A stretch of DNA of 64,000 nucleotides from an uncultured Cuneatibacter sp. (GCA_934234215.1 CAKQHB010000002.1:124001-188000), one strand, 5' to 3'; positions 15,990 through 24,986 are shown, numbered from the stretch's first letter. The notes: generated by a model not told the origin, from the sequence alone. Numbers and translations are program-made.

Positions 15990-16143
15990 TTCGAACAGAA
16001 ATATATAAAAATCTTTTTCCGAAAGTGCCAAACGGCGTAATTCAAATGGAAAGACGATGGAGTGCAACAGTACTTCTTCAAGTAAACACGTCCGGAGTAC
16101 CGGATGAATGGCGGCAAGGAACTGAAGAGACAGATTAAATGAG

Positions 16144-16180
16144 AGGCTCTCAATCACATGTTGGTGGTTGAGAGCCTTTT
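16144..16180 (+). terminator. Terminator after the GGGtGRT gene
   Basis: A 13-bp stem with one wobble (16144-16156 with 16165-16177), 8-nt loop and a T4 run. It closes the IscU-like/GGGtGRT operon. Confidence 0.8.
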
Positions 16181-16255
16181 GCTATGCAGGATTCTATGTC
16201 ATACCGTCTTTCGACTGCATACCTTAAAGATGAGAAAATAGAAAGTGCTGCAGCA

Positions 16256-16711
16256 ATGGACAAATTTAAAATCTGTTTTATAGCCGCATTCAGCGCAATC
16301 TTTTCCGGGATGCATTTGCTGATACTTCCGGTTCTGCTGCTCGTGCTGTGCAATGTGATCGATTATGGCACGGGAATGGCAGCTTCTGTGAGCCGAGGCA
16401 TTGCGCTGACACCGGGGAAGAGCCTGCGGGGCATCGCGAAGAAGGTAGGAATGTGGCTTTTGATCGTGATTGGCTGGGTGCTGGATGTACTGCTCGAATA
16501 TGGAGCGAACACGATCGGAATGGAAAGTCCGATTTCGTTTTTGATTGCAACGATTGTGGCAGTGTGGTTGATCTGCAATGAGATTCTGAGTATTTTGGAG
16601 AACCTGGTGCAGATCGGAGTGGCTGTACCCGGCTTTCTGATGCCGCTTGTGCGGATGATTCAGAAACAGGCGGAGGAAAAAGGGGGACAGGAGAAGGGAG
16701 AAAAAGAATGA
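16256..16711 (+). CDS. Phage holin family protein (holin 4 type)
   Basis: Small membrane protein with several hydrophobic spans, including the holin-type segment Leu-Leu-Val-Leu-Cys-Asn-Val-Ile-Asp-Tyr-Gly-Thr-Gly followed by a charged Pro-Gly-Lys-Ser-Leu-Arg-Gly-Ile stretch, and a very acidic/basic C-terminal tail. Holins of this family form membrane lesions that release or activate an endolysin. The frame is open further up (ATG at 16184 and 16196), but those starts lie right after a terminator. TTCGAC-17 bp-GAAAAT at 16210-16238 could be a promoter that favours ATG 16256. No strong Shine-Dalgarno is visible. It overlaps the next gene by 4 bases (ATGA), as in phage lysis cassettes. Confidence 0.75.
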   Translation: MDKFKICFIAAFSAIFSGMHLLILPVLLLVLCNVIDYGTGMAASVSRGIALTPGKSLRGIAKKVGMWLLIVIGWVLDVLLEYGANTIGMESPISFLIATIVAVWLICNEILSILENLVQIGVAVPGFLMPLVRMIQKQAEEKGGQEKGEKE

Positions 16712-17241
16712 AGCGTTGGAATATTTGTTGTCAAAATGCATTGGTAATCTACGCAAATCGACATCGGTATGCGTATTTATACGGAGCGAATGGAGAGATT
16801 GGAAGCGATGCCCTGGTGGATCGTCTTTGGAATGCCTATTATGGAGCACATTTCAAGGAGGTAGTTGAAGGACGCGGGTATACGAAGCAGCAGTTGAAGG
16901 ATCATGTGCGGGGGAAAATCTGTCTGGATTGCAGTTCATTCCTCTGCATGATCACACAGAATGATACAACGGATATTACAAAGCTTGGTGTAACAAGGGA
17001 TTATAACAGTGATGGGCTGCGGGGGCTGTTTCAGAAAGGAACGGTGCGGACACCGCGAGAGGGAACTGCCGGTTCGATGCTCTGGAAAAAAGGGCATGTT
17101 GCAATCGATGTGGGATATGGTGTCTGTGTGGAATTTGCATCGGAATTTACGGATTGCAGGATGCGGCAGATCGCGGGTTCGGACTTTGTGGAATCCGGGG
17201 AACTAAACTATGTGGATTATACGGGAACAAATGCCAGATGA
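16708..17241 (+). CDS. NlpC/P60-like cysteine peptidase, probable endolysin
   Basis: A 177-residue protein without a signal peptide that fits a cell-wall endopeptidase of the NlpC/P60 (CHAP-like) papain fold. The candidate nucleophile is in Cys-Leu-Asp-Cys-Ser-Ser-Phe (about residues 72-78) and the His in Lys-Lys-Gly-His-Val-Ala-Ile-Asp-Val-Gly (about 129-138). A polar third residue may be the Glu of Glu-Phe-Ala-Ser-Glu-Phe. The order and spacing match the family. Four-base overlap with the holin gene shows translational coupling, and lack of a secretion signal suggests that holin gates its release. No wall-binding repeat is visible. No capsid, tail or integrase genes adjoin, so this is an isolated lysis module. 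Confidence 0.75.
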   Translation: MKRWNICCQNALVIYANRHRYAYLYGANGEIGSDALVDRLWNAYYGAHFKEVVEGRGYTKQQLKDHVRGKICLDCSSFLCMITQNDTTDITKLGVTRDYNSDGLRGLFQKGTVRTPREGTAGSMLWKKGHVAIDVGYGVCVEFASEFTDCRMRQIAGSDFVESGELNYVDYTGTNAR

Positions 17242-17264
17242 CGGAAAATTAGTGAAAGTAAGAC

Positions 17265-17295
17265 TTGACTAAAGTGGGCTTTCATTTTGTATAAT
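17265..17295 (+). promoter_or_regulatory. Promoter for the MoxR/DUF58/transglutaminase operon
   Basis: TTGACT (17265-17270) and a perfect TATAAT (17290-17295), though with a long 19-bp spacer, about 50 bases before the moxR-like start with its GAAGGAGG site. Confidence 0.5.
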
Positions 17296-17343
17296 AGAAA
17301 GAAAAGGATACTCTGAGCAGAGCGCTCCGAGAAGGAGGATAAG

Positions 17344-18315
17344 ATGCATTTATCAGAGACGAAAGTTCCGGATGTCATCCGGGAAGTGAAGCATGCTGTA
17401 ATTGGAAAAGACGAAACGGTAGAAAAGATGATGGCTGCGATTCTGGTAAAGGGTCATGTGCTGATCGAGGATATTCCCGGCGTCGGAAAGACGACGATGG
17501 CGCTGGCATTTGCGAAGGCGATGCAGCTGCAGCAGAAGCGTATGCAGTTTACACCGGACGTATTGCCCAGCGATGTGACCGGATACAATCTGTATGATCC
17601 GCGCACTGGCACATCTGTCTATCAGAAAGGCCCGATCATGACGGAGTTCTTTCTGGCGGACGAGATCAACCGTACCTCCCCGAAGACGCAGTCTGCGCTT
17701 CTGGAAGTTATGGAGGAGCGGAGTGTCACGATTGAAGGCAGAACGATGCCGGTGCCGGAGCCGTTTCTCGTTGTTGCAACGCAAAACCCGTTTGGTTCTT
17801 TCGGCACGCAGCCATTGCCAGATTCCCAGATGGATCGTTTTATGATCAGCCTGCGGATGGGATATCCGACACGGGAGGACGAGCGCACGATCTTAAAACG
17901 GAGAAATCACGCCGGTATGACAGACGGTGTGCATCCGGCGATGGACAAGCAGGAGCTGCTGCAGATCCAGGCGGAGATGCCGGAGATTTATATTGAGGAT
18001 TCGGTATATGGATATTTGCAGGATCTGGTGGAAAAGACGCGCAATCACCCGTTGATTCAAATCGGTGTCAGCCCCCGTGGTGCACTGGCGTTGGCGCGGA
18101 TGGCACAGGGTGTCGCATTTTTGAGAAATCGGGATTATGTGCTGCCGGAGGATGTGCGGACGATCTTTTCCGATGTGGCGAGACATCGTCTCGTGTTAGA
18201 TACGAAGGCGCGACTGGCACAGAAGTCAGCGGAAGTGATCTGTGAAGAGGTATTGGGCAGCGTGCATCAGCCGCAGCCGTGGAGCGAAAAGTACAGCCAT
18301 AAGGAGAAGTCATGA
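17344..18315 (+). CDS. MoxR-family AAA+ ATPase
   Basis: Chaperone-like ATPase of 323 residues, the standard length. Walker A is Gly-Val-Gly-Lys-Thr-Thr (about residues 45-50), Walker B Phe-Leu-Ala-Asp-Glu-Ile-Asn-Arg, then Gln-Ser-Ala-Leu-Leu-Glu-Val-Met-Glu-Glu and the sensor 1 region Ala-Thr-Gln-Asn-Pro. MoxR proteins help assemble or activate partner complexes and are commonly encoded with DUF58 and transglutaminase-like membrane proteins, exactly as here. The gene overlaps the DUF58 gene by 4 bases. Physiological substrate unknown; roles in cell-envelope assembly or stress are usual for the family. Confidence 0.92.
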   Translation: MHLSETKVPDVIREVKHAVIGKDETVEKMMAAILVKGHVLIEDIPGVGKTTMALAFAKAMQLQQKRMQFTPDVLPSDVTGYNLYDPRTGTSVYQKGPIMTEFFLADEINRTSPKTQSALLEVMEERSVTIEGRTMPVPEPFLVVATQNPFGSFGTQPLPDSQMDRFMISLRMGYPTREDERTILKRRNHAGMTDGVHPAMDKQELLQIQAEMPEIYIEDSVYGYLQDLVEKTRNHPLIQIGVSPRGALALARMAQGVAFLRNRDYVLPEDVRTIFSDVARHRLVLDTKARLAQKSAEVICEEVLGSVHQPQPWSEKYSHKEKS

Positions 18316-19379
18316 TCCGGAATTGGGGAAAGCTGCTTGCTGCGCTTCTGATCAGCGGGTATATCTGCGTCATGTATGAGTTTATGGCGGGGCTGCGTCT
18401 GGTCGGATTTGGACTGGTCGTTTTTGCATTGGCGATGTGGTATTTGTATACCGTGCGGCGGCAGATCGAGATGGACGGTGTAGAAGAATTAAAGCTGGCG
18501 GCAAAGAATGATCCGGTTGAGCTTTGCTGTAAGGTGCGGAATACCGGGATACTTCCGGTTCCGTTCGCGTGTCTGATCGTGGAGCGGCAGGGTGAAAAAA
18601 AGCCGCAGAAATATGCGTTTCCGTTGGATGGAAAGGGAGAACGGATCGTGCGGATTCCGTTAGATACGTCCCGTGCAGGTGTATATCGGATGGAAATGAC
18701 CGCAATCCGACTGCAGGATATGCTGTCGCTGTTTTCCATTGACCGGAAGATCGGGCAGGTGTCGGTGGTGATTGTATTGCCGGATCTGGACCCGGTACTG
18801 GTGGAGGCATCTCCGGCATTGCAGTTTTTTGGAGAAGAGAGTGCGCACAGTTCCGGCAGACGGGGCGCGGACGCCTCGGATATTCTCGGAACGAGGGAAT
18901 ATGAGCCGGGAGATCGCCCGCAGCAGATCCATTGGAAGCTGACGCAGAGAACCGGAGAGCTCATGGTAAAAGAATACGGCGATCCGAGACGGTTTGGTAC
19001 GGCGTTGCTGTTGGATGCCAGTGTGATCACGGAGCCGTGTCTGGAAGCGCTGTTTTCGATTAGTCTGGCGCTGGGAGAGGCGCGGATTCCGCATTTTCTC
19101 TGCGTGTCCATGAGACAGGGCTGGGAGCGACGGATGGTTTATGATGAAGAATCTGCGAGAGATGCGCTGTTAGAGCTGTTGCAGGAAGTCAGTGGTGAGG
19201 ACTGCCAGTTGGCAAGGCAGGACGAGCAGGCATATGAGGCACAGTTTGGAGTTGGAAGCTGTAGAGAGCTTTTGCGGTTGACGGAGGAACGAAAGCTGTA
19301 TCAGAACAGAGTGCTGCTTGCAGAGCTGTCTGAGACAGAGATGAAGCAAAGTCTGGCGGGACTCAGACTGCAGGTATGA
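18312..19379 (+). CDS. DUF58 domain protein, membrane-anchored partner of MoxR
   Basis: A 355-residue protein with two N-terminal hydrophobic spans (about residues 7-45), then a soluble region. The DUF58 signature is clear: Glu-Tyr-Glu-Pro-Gly-Asp-Arg-Pro-Gln-Gln-Ile-His-Trp-Lys, followed by a von Willebrand A-like stretch. In characterised operons the MoxR ATPase is thought to remodel such proteins. Overlaps MoxR (4 bases) upstream; its stop overlaps the longest open frame of the transglutaminase gene, so the three are one transcription unit. Confidence 0.9.
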   Translation: MIRNWGKLLAALLISGYICVMYEFMAGLRLVGFGLVVFALAMWYLYTVRRQIEMDGVEELKLAAKNDPVELCCKVRNTGILPVPFACLIVERQGEKKPQKYAFPLDGKGERIVRIPLDTSRAGVYRMEMTAIRLQDMLSLFSIDRKIGQVSVVIVLPDLDPVLVEASPALQFFGEESAHSSGRRGADASDILGTREYEPGDRPQQIHWKLTQRTGELMVKEYGDPRRFGTALLLDASVITEPCLEALFSISLALGEARIPHFLCVSMRQGWERRMVYDEESARDALLELLQEVSGEDCQLARQDEQAYEAQFGVGSCRELLRLTEERKLYQNRVLLAELSETEMKQSLAGLRLQV

Positions 19380-19405
19380 GCTCCGGCGGGGAAGGGAGGC
19401 ACAGG

Positions 19406-21544
19406 ATGAAAAAGAAGCTGCATGGCTGGTGGAAGAAAACGATCCCGGCGTTGTTTCTGGCAATTTCGATTGTTTTGCTCCTGCAGGATATTTCCTCTGC
19501 TTCCGGATGGAGACGGAGCCGCTACATTGATGCGGATAATAAAAAGTGGAATTTTTACACTTACACGACGACGCTGATTCAGGGAAAAAAGCTCCGGGGA
19601 GATGCGGCGAAAGAGACGCTAAAAGGACTGCGCTGCTACTGGAATGAGATCATGTACCGTCACAATAGCTGCGGATTTTATCGCAGTCATTGGGGCTATC
19701 TGGGCGGTGCAGGTCCGTCATCGGTGGGCACGTATTTTGCCCGGGTAGTGGTCGGCACGACGGTATTTTTGCTGTTCTTTTTGCCGCTGCTGTTCTGGAA
19801 TTTCTGGATTTTGGCGGCAGCGCTGCCGACGCTGTGGTTTGTGTGCGTCTTGATGCTGGCAGTGCAGCCGGGCTATTGGGGCGTTCTGTTTCTCGTTGCC
19901 GGACTTCTGGCATTGCGGCTGGTGCGGAAAAATCAGTGGAAAGAACAGAAGATGCCCCGTGTGCTGGTGTATACTTATGGGATTTTATTTGCGCTGCTGT
20001 TTGCAACACCGTGGATTTTACCGGATGGGGTTCTTCCGGCGCACCCTGCGGAGCTGAAGGCATCTATCACGACAGTTTTGGAACAGGCAAAGCTGATTGA
20101 AGATCCGACTGCAGATCCGATTCCATCCGATATCGTGGAGAAACCGACAGAGGCGCGGCCGGAGCAGGACGACGAAGTTCCAAATGATCCGGGAACAAAA
20201 GAGTCAGATGCATGGACAGACGAGACAGATGCACAGGGAAGCAATCCGTTTTTGAATGGCTCTCTGACTGGAAAAAGTCCGGCAAATGGCGGTTGGAGTG
20301 AGAGCGGCGGCAGAGCGGATCAGACGGGCAGACTGCAGTTTCAGAATATTCCGGTGGCGACCGTATACAGCAGGGAATATCCGAACAGTACACAATATTT
20401 GCGGCTATATGCAGGAGAAAACTGGTGGAAGAATCGCTGGATCGTGAACGGAGGAGCTGCAGAATGGATTCAGGCACCTGCGACTTACTCTTGGGAAGAT
20501 GATGGAGCACAGCATGACATTTACGGTTATCCGCGGGAGACAGCAGAGAGTGCGGAGTATATTCAGGATTGTCTGGAAGTGCCGGAGGAGCTGCGTGCTT
20601 ATTTCCAAAAAGAATTTCCGGAATTAAAAGAGGCGGTGGATGGCAAGACATTGACCGGACAGGAACTGTCAAATGCTATTTCCAGAACGCAGAAGCTGCT
20701 GAGTAATCGGGCATATTATACGTTTAATCCCGGCAGTCCGGACACGAATCTGGATTTTGTAGAGTGGTTTCTGGAAAAAGCAAAGAAGGGCTACTGTGTG
20801 CATTTTGCATCAGCAGGTGTTTTGCTGATGCGGTATCAGGGCATTCCGGCGCGGTACGCAGAAGGCTATGCAGTTCCGGCAAACCAGTGGACACAGATGG
20901 GAGATAATCTGTGGCAGGCGGAAGCGATGGACTATCAGGGACATGCCTGGCCGGAAGCTTACGATGCAGGACGAAAGCAGTGGATAGTAGCGGAAGTGAC
21001 ACCGGCGTACGACACAGGTGTAGAGCTGTGGGAGATTGCAAAAGTAGAATCTGAGCGGATCGCCCGCAGGTGGCGGATTGCAGGCGGGATTATCGGCGGA
21101 ATCCTCGGAACATTGGTACTTGCGGCTGCAATCTTTGTCGGAGCGGACAAGCTGCGGGCAAAGAGAGAATACCGCAGGATGCATACTGGCAGCACACGAA
21201 AAGACATTCGCTATATGTTCGATGCAACATTGCACCGGATGCAGCGAGTTGGAAAAAAGAAGCGAAAGAAAGGCTATCATCTCGTACCGTTGGAATTGAA
21301 TCCGGAGAATCAGAGTCAGTTTTTGGGGCAGGCAAGGAAGTTTTTGCAGGAAGCAGATTATTCGGAGGAAGTCTGCGACAGCTTTGAGCAGCTGGCAAGA
21401 GCTGGATATCGGGCTGCATTTGCGAGAAGACCGGATAAGGAAGAGCGGGATGCAGCGGAAGTCTGCTACAGGCAGGTCAAGCATGCGCTGACACCGCCGA
21501 TTGAGATTCGGATCTGGCGAAGAACGTATCGTTTTCGGGTGTGA
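19406..21544 (+). CDS. Transglutaminase-like membrane protein (TgpA type)
   Basis: About 712 residues. An N-terminal span, then a cluster of spans (about residues 100-205), a Pro/Asp/Glu-rich extracytoplasmic linker, and a transglutaminase-like domain with catalytic Cys in Lys-Gly-Tyr-Cys-Val-His-Phe-Ala and His in Gly-His-Ala-Trp-Pro-Glu-Ala-Tyr. A further span (about 570-590) is followed by a cytoplasmic DUF4129-like tail. GGGAGG at 19394-19399 selects ATG 19406 over the upstream ATG 19376. Third gene of the MoxR/DUF58 operon; the enzyme may crosslink or cleave surface peptides, but neither activity is proven for this family in Clostridia. Confidence 0.88.
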   Translation: MKKKLHGWWKKTIPALFLAISIVLLLQDISSASGWRRSRYIDADNKKWNFYTYTTTLIQGKKLRGDAAKETLKGLRCYWNEIMYRHNSCGFYRSHWGYLGGAGPSSVGTYFARVVVGTTVFLLFFLPLLFWNFWILAAALPTLWFVCVLMLAVQPGYWGVLFLVAGLLALRLVRKNQWKEQKMPRVLVYTYGILFALLFATPWILPDGVLPAHPAELKASITTVLEQAKLIEDPTADPIPSDIVEKPTEARPEQDDEVPNDPGTKESDAWTDETDAQGSNPFLNGSLTGKSPANGGWSESGGRADQTGRLQFQNIPVATVYSREYPNSTQYLRLYAGENWWKNRWIVNGGAAEWIQAPATYSWEDDGAQHDIYGYPRETAESAEYIQDCLEVPEELRAYFQKEFPELKEAVDGKTLTGQELSNAISRTQKLLSNRAYYTFNPGSPDTNLDFVEWFLEKAKKGYCVHFASAGVLLMRYQGIPARYAEGYAVPANQWTQMGDNLWQAEAMDYQGHAWPEAYDAGRKQWIVAEVTPAYDTGVELWEIAKVESERIARRWRIAGGIIGGILGTLVLAAAIFVGADKLRAKREYRRMHTGSTRKDIRYMFDATLHRMQRVGKKKRKKGYHLVPLELNPENQSQFLGQARKFLQEADYSEEVCDSFEQLARAGYRAAFARRPDKEERDAAEVCYRQVKHALTPPIEIRIWRRTYRFRV

Positions 21545-21564
21545 GAAGCGCCGGAAAAGAGGAC

Positions 21565-21593
21565 TTGTAACCGCAGAGACTCTGTGTTAGAAT
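21565..21593 (+). promoter_or_regulatory. Promoter for the asparaginase gene
   Basis: TTGTAA (21565-21570), 17 bp, TAGAAT (21588-21593), about 40 bases before the start codon. Confidence 0.55.
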
Positions 21594-21635
21594 CAAGGGC
21601 GTCTGAGAACATTACAGCATATGGAGAAGACCAAA

Positions 21636-22652
21636 ATGAAAAAGATACTGATGCTTGGCACCGGCGGAACGATCGCTTCAAAGCAGATGGGAAATGGTTT
21701 GGCACCGGCGATCACGCCGGAAGAACTGCTTTCTTATATTCCGGAGGTAAAGAACTTCTGTGAGGTTGATACTTTGCAGGTGTGCAATATCGACAGCACG
21801 AATATGAATCCGGAGCACTGGAAGCTCATCGTGAGAGCGTTAGAAGAAAACTATGACCGGTATGATGGATTCGTGATCTGCCATGGTACAGATACACTGG
21901 CATACACGGCTGCTGCGCTTTCTTATATGGTGCAGAACTCCCGCAAGCCCATCGTTATCACGGGAGCACAAAAGCCGATTGATATGGATGTCACAGATGC
22001 AAAGACGAATCTGATCGACAGTTTTCGTTATGCAGCGGACGATGCGTCACAAAATGTGAACATTGTATTCGGTGGAAAGGTGATCATCGGAACAAGAGCG
22101 CGAAAGGAGCGGGCGAAGAGCTACAATGCCTTTTCCAGTCTGAATTTTCCGTACCCGGCAGTCATTCAGGACGGTATGATCGTGCGCTATTTGCCGGAAG
22201 TGCCGATTCAGGGACTGGTGCAGTTTTCTTATGAGATGAATGACAAGGTGTATGTGCTGAAGCTGGTTCCTGGCATGAAGCCGGATATTCTGCACTACCT
22301 GTTTGAGCAGTATGACTGTCTCATCATCGAGAGCTATGGTGTCGGCGGCATTCCGGACAGCCTTGTGTCAGTTTTTTATGAGGAGATGAACCACTGGGCA
22401 GGTCAGGGCAAATATGTTGTCATCACAACGCAGGTGGCAAATGAGGGCAGCAACATGACAGTTTACGAGGTGGGCAAGAAAGTCAAGCAGGATTTTGACC
22501 TGATCGAAGCTTACGATATGACGCTGGAATCCACGATCACAAAGATGATGTGGCTGCTGGCAAAGCCCCACACAAATGTAGAGTGGGTGCGCAATCGGTT
22601 CTACACCTCGATCAATCACGACATTCTATTTACAACGGCTGTGAGAAAATAA
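21636..22652 (+). CDS. L-asparaginase, bacterial type I family
   Basis: Hydrolyses L-asparagine to aspartate and ammonia. About 338 residues without a signal peptide, which fits the cytoplasmic type I enzyme (AnsA) rather than the secreted type II. The first catalytic Thr is in Gly-Thr-Gly-Gly-Thr-Ile-Ala-Ser, the second in Cys-His-Gly-Thr-Asp-Thr-Leu-Ala-Tyr-Thr-Ala, and Val-Ile-Thr-Gly-Ala-Gln-Lys-Pro supplies the catalytic Lys region. The ATG at 21621 is in frame, but GGAG at 21624 sits correctly for ATG 21636. luxS follows after 22 bases, so the two are probably co-transcribed. Confidence 0.9.
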   Translation: MKKILMLGTGGTIASKQMGNGLAPAITPEELLSYIPEVKNFCEVDTLQVCNIDSTNMNPEHWKLIVRALEENYDRYDGFVICHGTDTLAYTAAALSYMVQNSRKPIVITGAQKPIDMDVTDAKTNLIDSFRYAADDASQNVNIVFGGKVIIGTRARKERAKSYNAFSSLNFPYPAVIQDGMIVRYLPEVPIQGLVQFSYEMNDKVYVLKLVPGMKPDILHYLFEQYDCLIIESYGVGGIPDSLVSVFYEEMNHWAGQGKYVVITTQVANEGSNMTVYEVGKKVKQDFDLIEAYDMTLESTITKMMWLLAKPHTNVEWVRNRFYTSINHDILFTTAVRK

Positions 22653-22674
22653 AGAAAAGAAGGAAGAAAAAACA

Positions 22675-23154
22675 ATGGAGAAAATTGCAAGCTTTACCGT
22701 CAATCATCTGACCCTGCTGCCGGGCATTTATGTATCCCGCAAGGATCATATCGGCGCAGAGACCGTTACAACATTTGATATCCGCATGACAAGACCGAAC
22801 TACGAGCCGGTGATGAATACCGCAGAGATCCACACCATCGAGCATCTGGGCGCAACATTTTTGCGCAACGATCCGGAAGTAGGAAATCAGGTTGTTTATT
22901 TTGGACCGATGGGATGCCGGACGGGGTTTTATCTGATTCTGGCAGGAGATCTGGAGTCCAAAGATATCGTAGATCTTGTAACGCGGATGTTTGTATTTAT
23001 CCGGGATTACCGCGGTGCAGTTCCGGGCGCTGCCGCAAGAGACTGCGGCAACTACCTGGATCTGAACCTTGGCATGGCGAACTATCTGGCAGATCGTTAT
23101 CTGCGTGAGGTGCTGGAGGGGATCACAGAAGAGCGCCTGATCTATCCGGAATAA
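22675..23154 (+). CDS. luxS: S-ribosylhomocysteine lyase
   Basis: Cleaves S-ribosylhomocysteine to homocysteine and 4,5-dihydroxypentane-2,3-dione, the precursor of autoinducer-2, as part of the activated methyl cycle. At 159 residues it is full length. The metal site His53-Thr-Ile-Glu56-His57 and the later Cys in Ala-Arg-Asp-Cys-Gly-Asn-Tyr are intact. Gly-Pro-Met-Gly-Cys-Arg-Thr-Gly-Phe supplies the catalytic Cys region. No mtnN or S-adenosylhomocysteine nucleosidase gene is adjacent. Converges on the DUF362 gene, with 29 bases between stops and no clear terminator. Confidence 0.97.
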   Translation: MEKIASFTVNHLTLLPGIYVSRKDHIGAETVTTFDIRMTRPNYEPVMNTAEIHTIEHLGATFLRNDPEVGNQVVYFGPMGCRTGFYLILAGDLESKDIVDLVTRMFVFIRDYRGAVPGAAARDCGNYLDLNLGMANYLADRYLREVLEGITEERLIYPE

Positions 23155-23183
23155 AGAACGAACTTGCAGGATGCATTCTCCGC

Positions 23184-24329
23184 TTACAGAGCGCGTTTTA
23201 CGGAAATTGCCTTCATCGGGCACATTTCCTGACAGCAGAAGCAGGAGATGCATCCTTTTTTCTGAAATTTTGCCTGTTTTTTGTATTTGGAAGAAGCAGG
23301 AGCGTCCACCATGCGGATGATCTGCGGCGGGCAGCTCTCGGCGCATTTGCCGCAGCCGATACACTTGGCAGGATCGACTTTCGGATAGGATTTCAGCACT
23401 TTGCGGGCGATGCTTGCAAAGGGGCGGGACAAAAAGCCCGGCAGAAATCCGGAAAAGTCCAGATTCTGAGAGTCTGGACGCAGGAAAGGCGTCAGCTGTT
23501 CCGGAACAGGATCTCCGGAAAGTGTGATGGATTCCGGTGTGGCAAGTCCGCGTTCTACCGCCTGACGGATCATGGAAATCTCCATGGGATCAAGCTGCAT
23601 GAGACCGGCGGCAAAGTAATCCTGCGTATAGAAATCTCTTGCGGCAAGCAGCAGATGCAGCGGGTGGGAGGTACCGCCGGTGGGACCATTTCCCTCCATC
23701 GCATCGATGGCATCAAGAAGGGTGATCTGCGGAGCAACGACTTGCGCCAGCTCCAACAGCATATTGCTGAAATCGTCCAGGTCCGGCCAGCGATAGTGCA
23801 TTTGGGGTTTCTGGAGACCGGGAATCGTGCCGAACAGGTTCTTGATGCCACCAGAGTATCCGGTCATAGAGTGGGTCTTTAACTTTGCCAGGTTGATAAT
23901 GTAGTCTGCCTGGAGGATGGGCGTGATGAGATTAAAGCTGTGATTGGCGAATCCAGCCGGGCAATTCACAGAGTCAAAGGAAAAGTCGTCGTTGAGACGG
24001 ATGCCGTCTCCAAGCTTGTCCATCTCGCAGGTACGGTAGACGTTGCGCATATATTCGGCGTTGTACAGACCGCCGGAGCTTTCCGCCAGTGTGATGTCGG
24101 TCATACCGGCTTCTCTTAGCCAGCGCACTACCGCGCGGATAACCGCGGGATGGGTTGTGACCGGAGCTGCGGAAGGCTTCTTTGCCATAACGAGATTTGG
24201 CTTCAGGACGATCTTCATGCCGGGCTTTAAGTCCTTTGCAACTTCAAGAGCTTCAAAAGAGCGACAGACTGCTTCGTAGATGCGGTCTTCGTTTTCGTAA
24301 GAGTCAATTTGGTATAAACACTGAATCAT
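23184..24329 (-). CDS. DUF362 domain protein with two 4Fe-4S clusters
   Basis: A 381-residue protein. The first 300 residues are the DUF362 domain (Pro-Asn-Leu-Val near residue 50, Ala-Glu-Ser-Ser-Gly-Gly, Leu-Lys-Thr-His, and Ser-Gly-Gly-Ile-Lys-Asn-Leu-Phe-Gly). The C-terminus has a ferredoxin-type module with Cys-Ile-Gly-Cys-Gly-Lys-Cys-Ala-Glu-Ser-Cys-Pro and Cys-Ile-Ser-Cys-Phe-Cys-Cys-Gln-Glu-Met-Cys-Pro. No signal peptide. An electron-transfer role is clear from the clusters, but the reaction of the DUF362 domain is unknown. Divergent from the DUF402 gene. Confidence 0.92.
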   Translation of the reverse strand: MIQCLYQIDSYENEDRIYEAVCRSFEALEVAKDLKPGMKIVLKPNLVMAKKPSAAPVTTHPAVIRAVVRWLREAGMTDITLAESSGGLYNAEYMRNVYRTCEMDKLGDGIRLNDDFSFDSVNCPAGFANHSFNLITPILQADYIINLAKLKTHSMTGYSGGIKNLFGTIPGLQKPQMHYRWPDLDDFSNMLLELAQVVAPQITLLDAIDAMEGNGPTGGTSHPLHLLLAARDFYTQDYFAAGLMQLDPMEISMIRQAVERGLATPESITLSGDPVPEQLTPFLRPDSQNLDFSGFLPGFLSRPFASIARKVLKSYPKVDPAKCIGCGKCAESCPPQIIRMVDAPASSKYKKQAKFQKKGCISCFCCQEMCPMKAISVKRAL

Positions 24330-24378
24330 GATCGGTTTCTCCTGTTTTTTGAAAATTCAAGTCAAACGGATGTGAGAC

Positions 24379-24407
24379 TTGGTACATGATCCTGTTCAGT
24401 ATACAAT
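24379..24407 (+). promoter_or_regulatory. Promoter for the DUF402 gene
   Basis: TTGGTA (24379-24384), 17 bp, TACAAT (24402-24407), 30 bases before the ATG; the GAAGGGGG Shine-Dalgarno follows. Confidence 0.55.
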
Positions 24408-24437
24408 AAATTTCGAAAAAGAAGAAGGGGGAAACGT

Positions 24438-24986
24438 ATGAAGCACCGGTCTTTATGTTATCGGGAATGGCCATGCATTCTGGCAAAAAAGCAGACGGTT
24501 CGCAAAATAGATTCGCCGTCCTTTCGGGGATATCTCGGTCTGGTAGAAATCGTAGATGTGACGGAACCGCAGATGTGGGATCTGTGTGAGGAAGAAATCA
24601 ACGTGTGCGACAAGGGATGGAAATGGCTTGGAATCCTGCCGGAGGGAGAGTCCTACTGCATCACGGCGATGTTTGACAAAGAGGACAACATCCTGCTGTG
24701 GTACATTGACATGATCGCGGATCAGAGTGTGGATGAGAATGGAATGCCGTGGTTTCATGATCTGTATCTCGATCTGGTGGTGCATCGAAACGGAACTGTT
24801 CGGACGGACGATTTCGATGAGCTGGAGGCAGCGCTGGCAAACGGAGACATCACAAAAGAACAGTTTGATCTGGCACTGCGAACCGCAGAAAAACTGAAAA
24901 GCGGACTGCTGAGGGATGTGGAGGAGTTCGTAAAATATACAAGGATGCGGGAGAATGAAAATGAAAAATTCCTATCGCTTTTTTGA
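24438..24986 (+). CDS. DUF402 domain protein
   Basis: A 182-residue soluble protein. The DUF402 core runs from about residue 60 to 135, with Trp-Lys-Trp-Leu-Gly-Ile-Leu-Pro, Tyr-Cys-Ile-Thr-Ala-Met-Phe-Asp and Trp-Phe-His-Asp-Leu-Tyr-Leu-Asp-Leu-Val-Val. Members include FAU-1-type RNA-binding proteins and nucleoside di/triphosphate phosphatases (YtjA/Ntdp), in which acidic residues like those in Asp-Leu-Tyr-Leu-Asp-Leu bind metal. The C-terminus is a charged helix. Either RNA binding or nucleotide phosphatase activity is possible. It overlaps the next gene, so the two are translationally linked. Confidence 0.8.
   Translation: MKHRSLCYREWPCILAKKQTVRKIDSPSFRGYLGLVEIVDVTEPQMWDLCEEEINVCDKGWKWLGILPEGESYCITAMFDKEDNILLWYIDMIADQSVDENGMPWFHDLYLDLVVHRNGTVRTDDFDELEAALANGDITKEQFDLALRTAEKLKSGLLRDVEEFVKYTRMRENENEKFLSLF

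Noticed and set aside
15990..16140. Small gene after the GGGtGRT gene
   Set aside because: All frames are short or lack a ribosome site; the stretch ends in the terminator.
16184..16255. Upstream extension of the holin gene
   Set aside because: The extra codons follow a terminator directly, contain a possible promoter and do not resemble holin N-termini.
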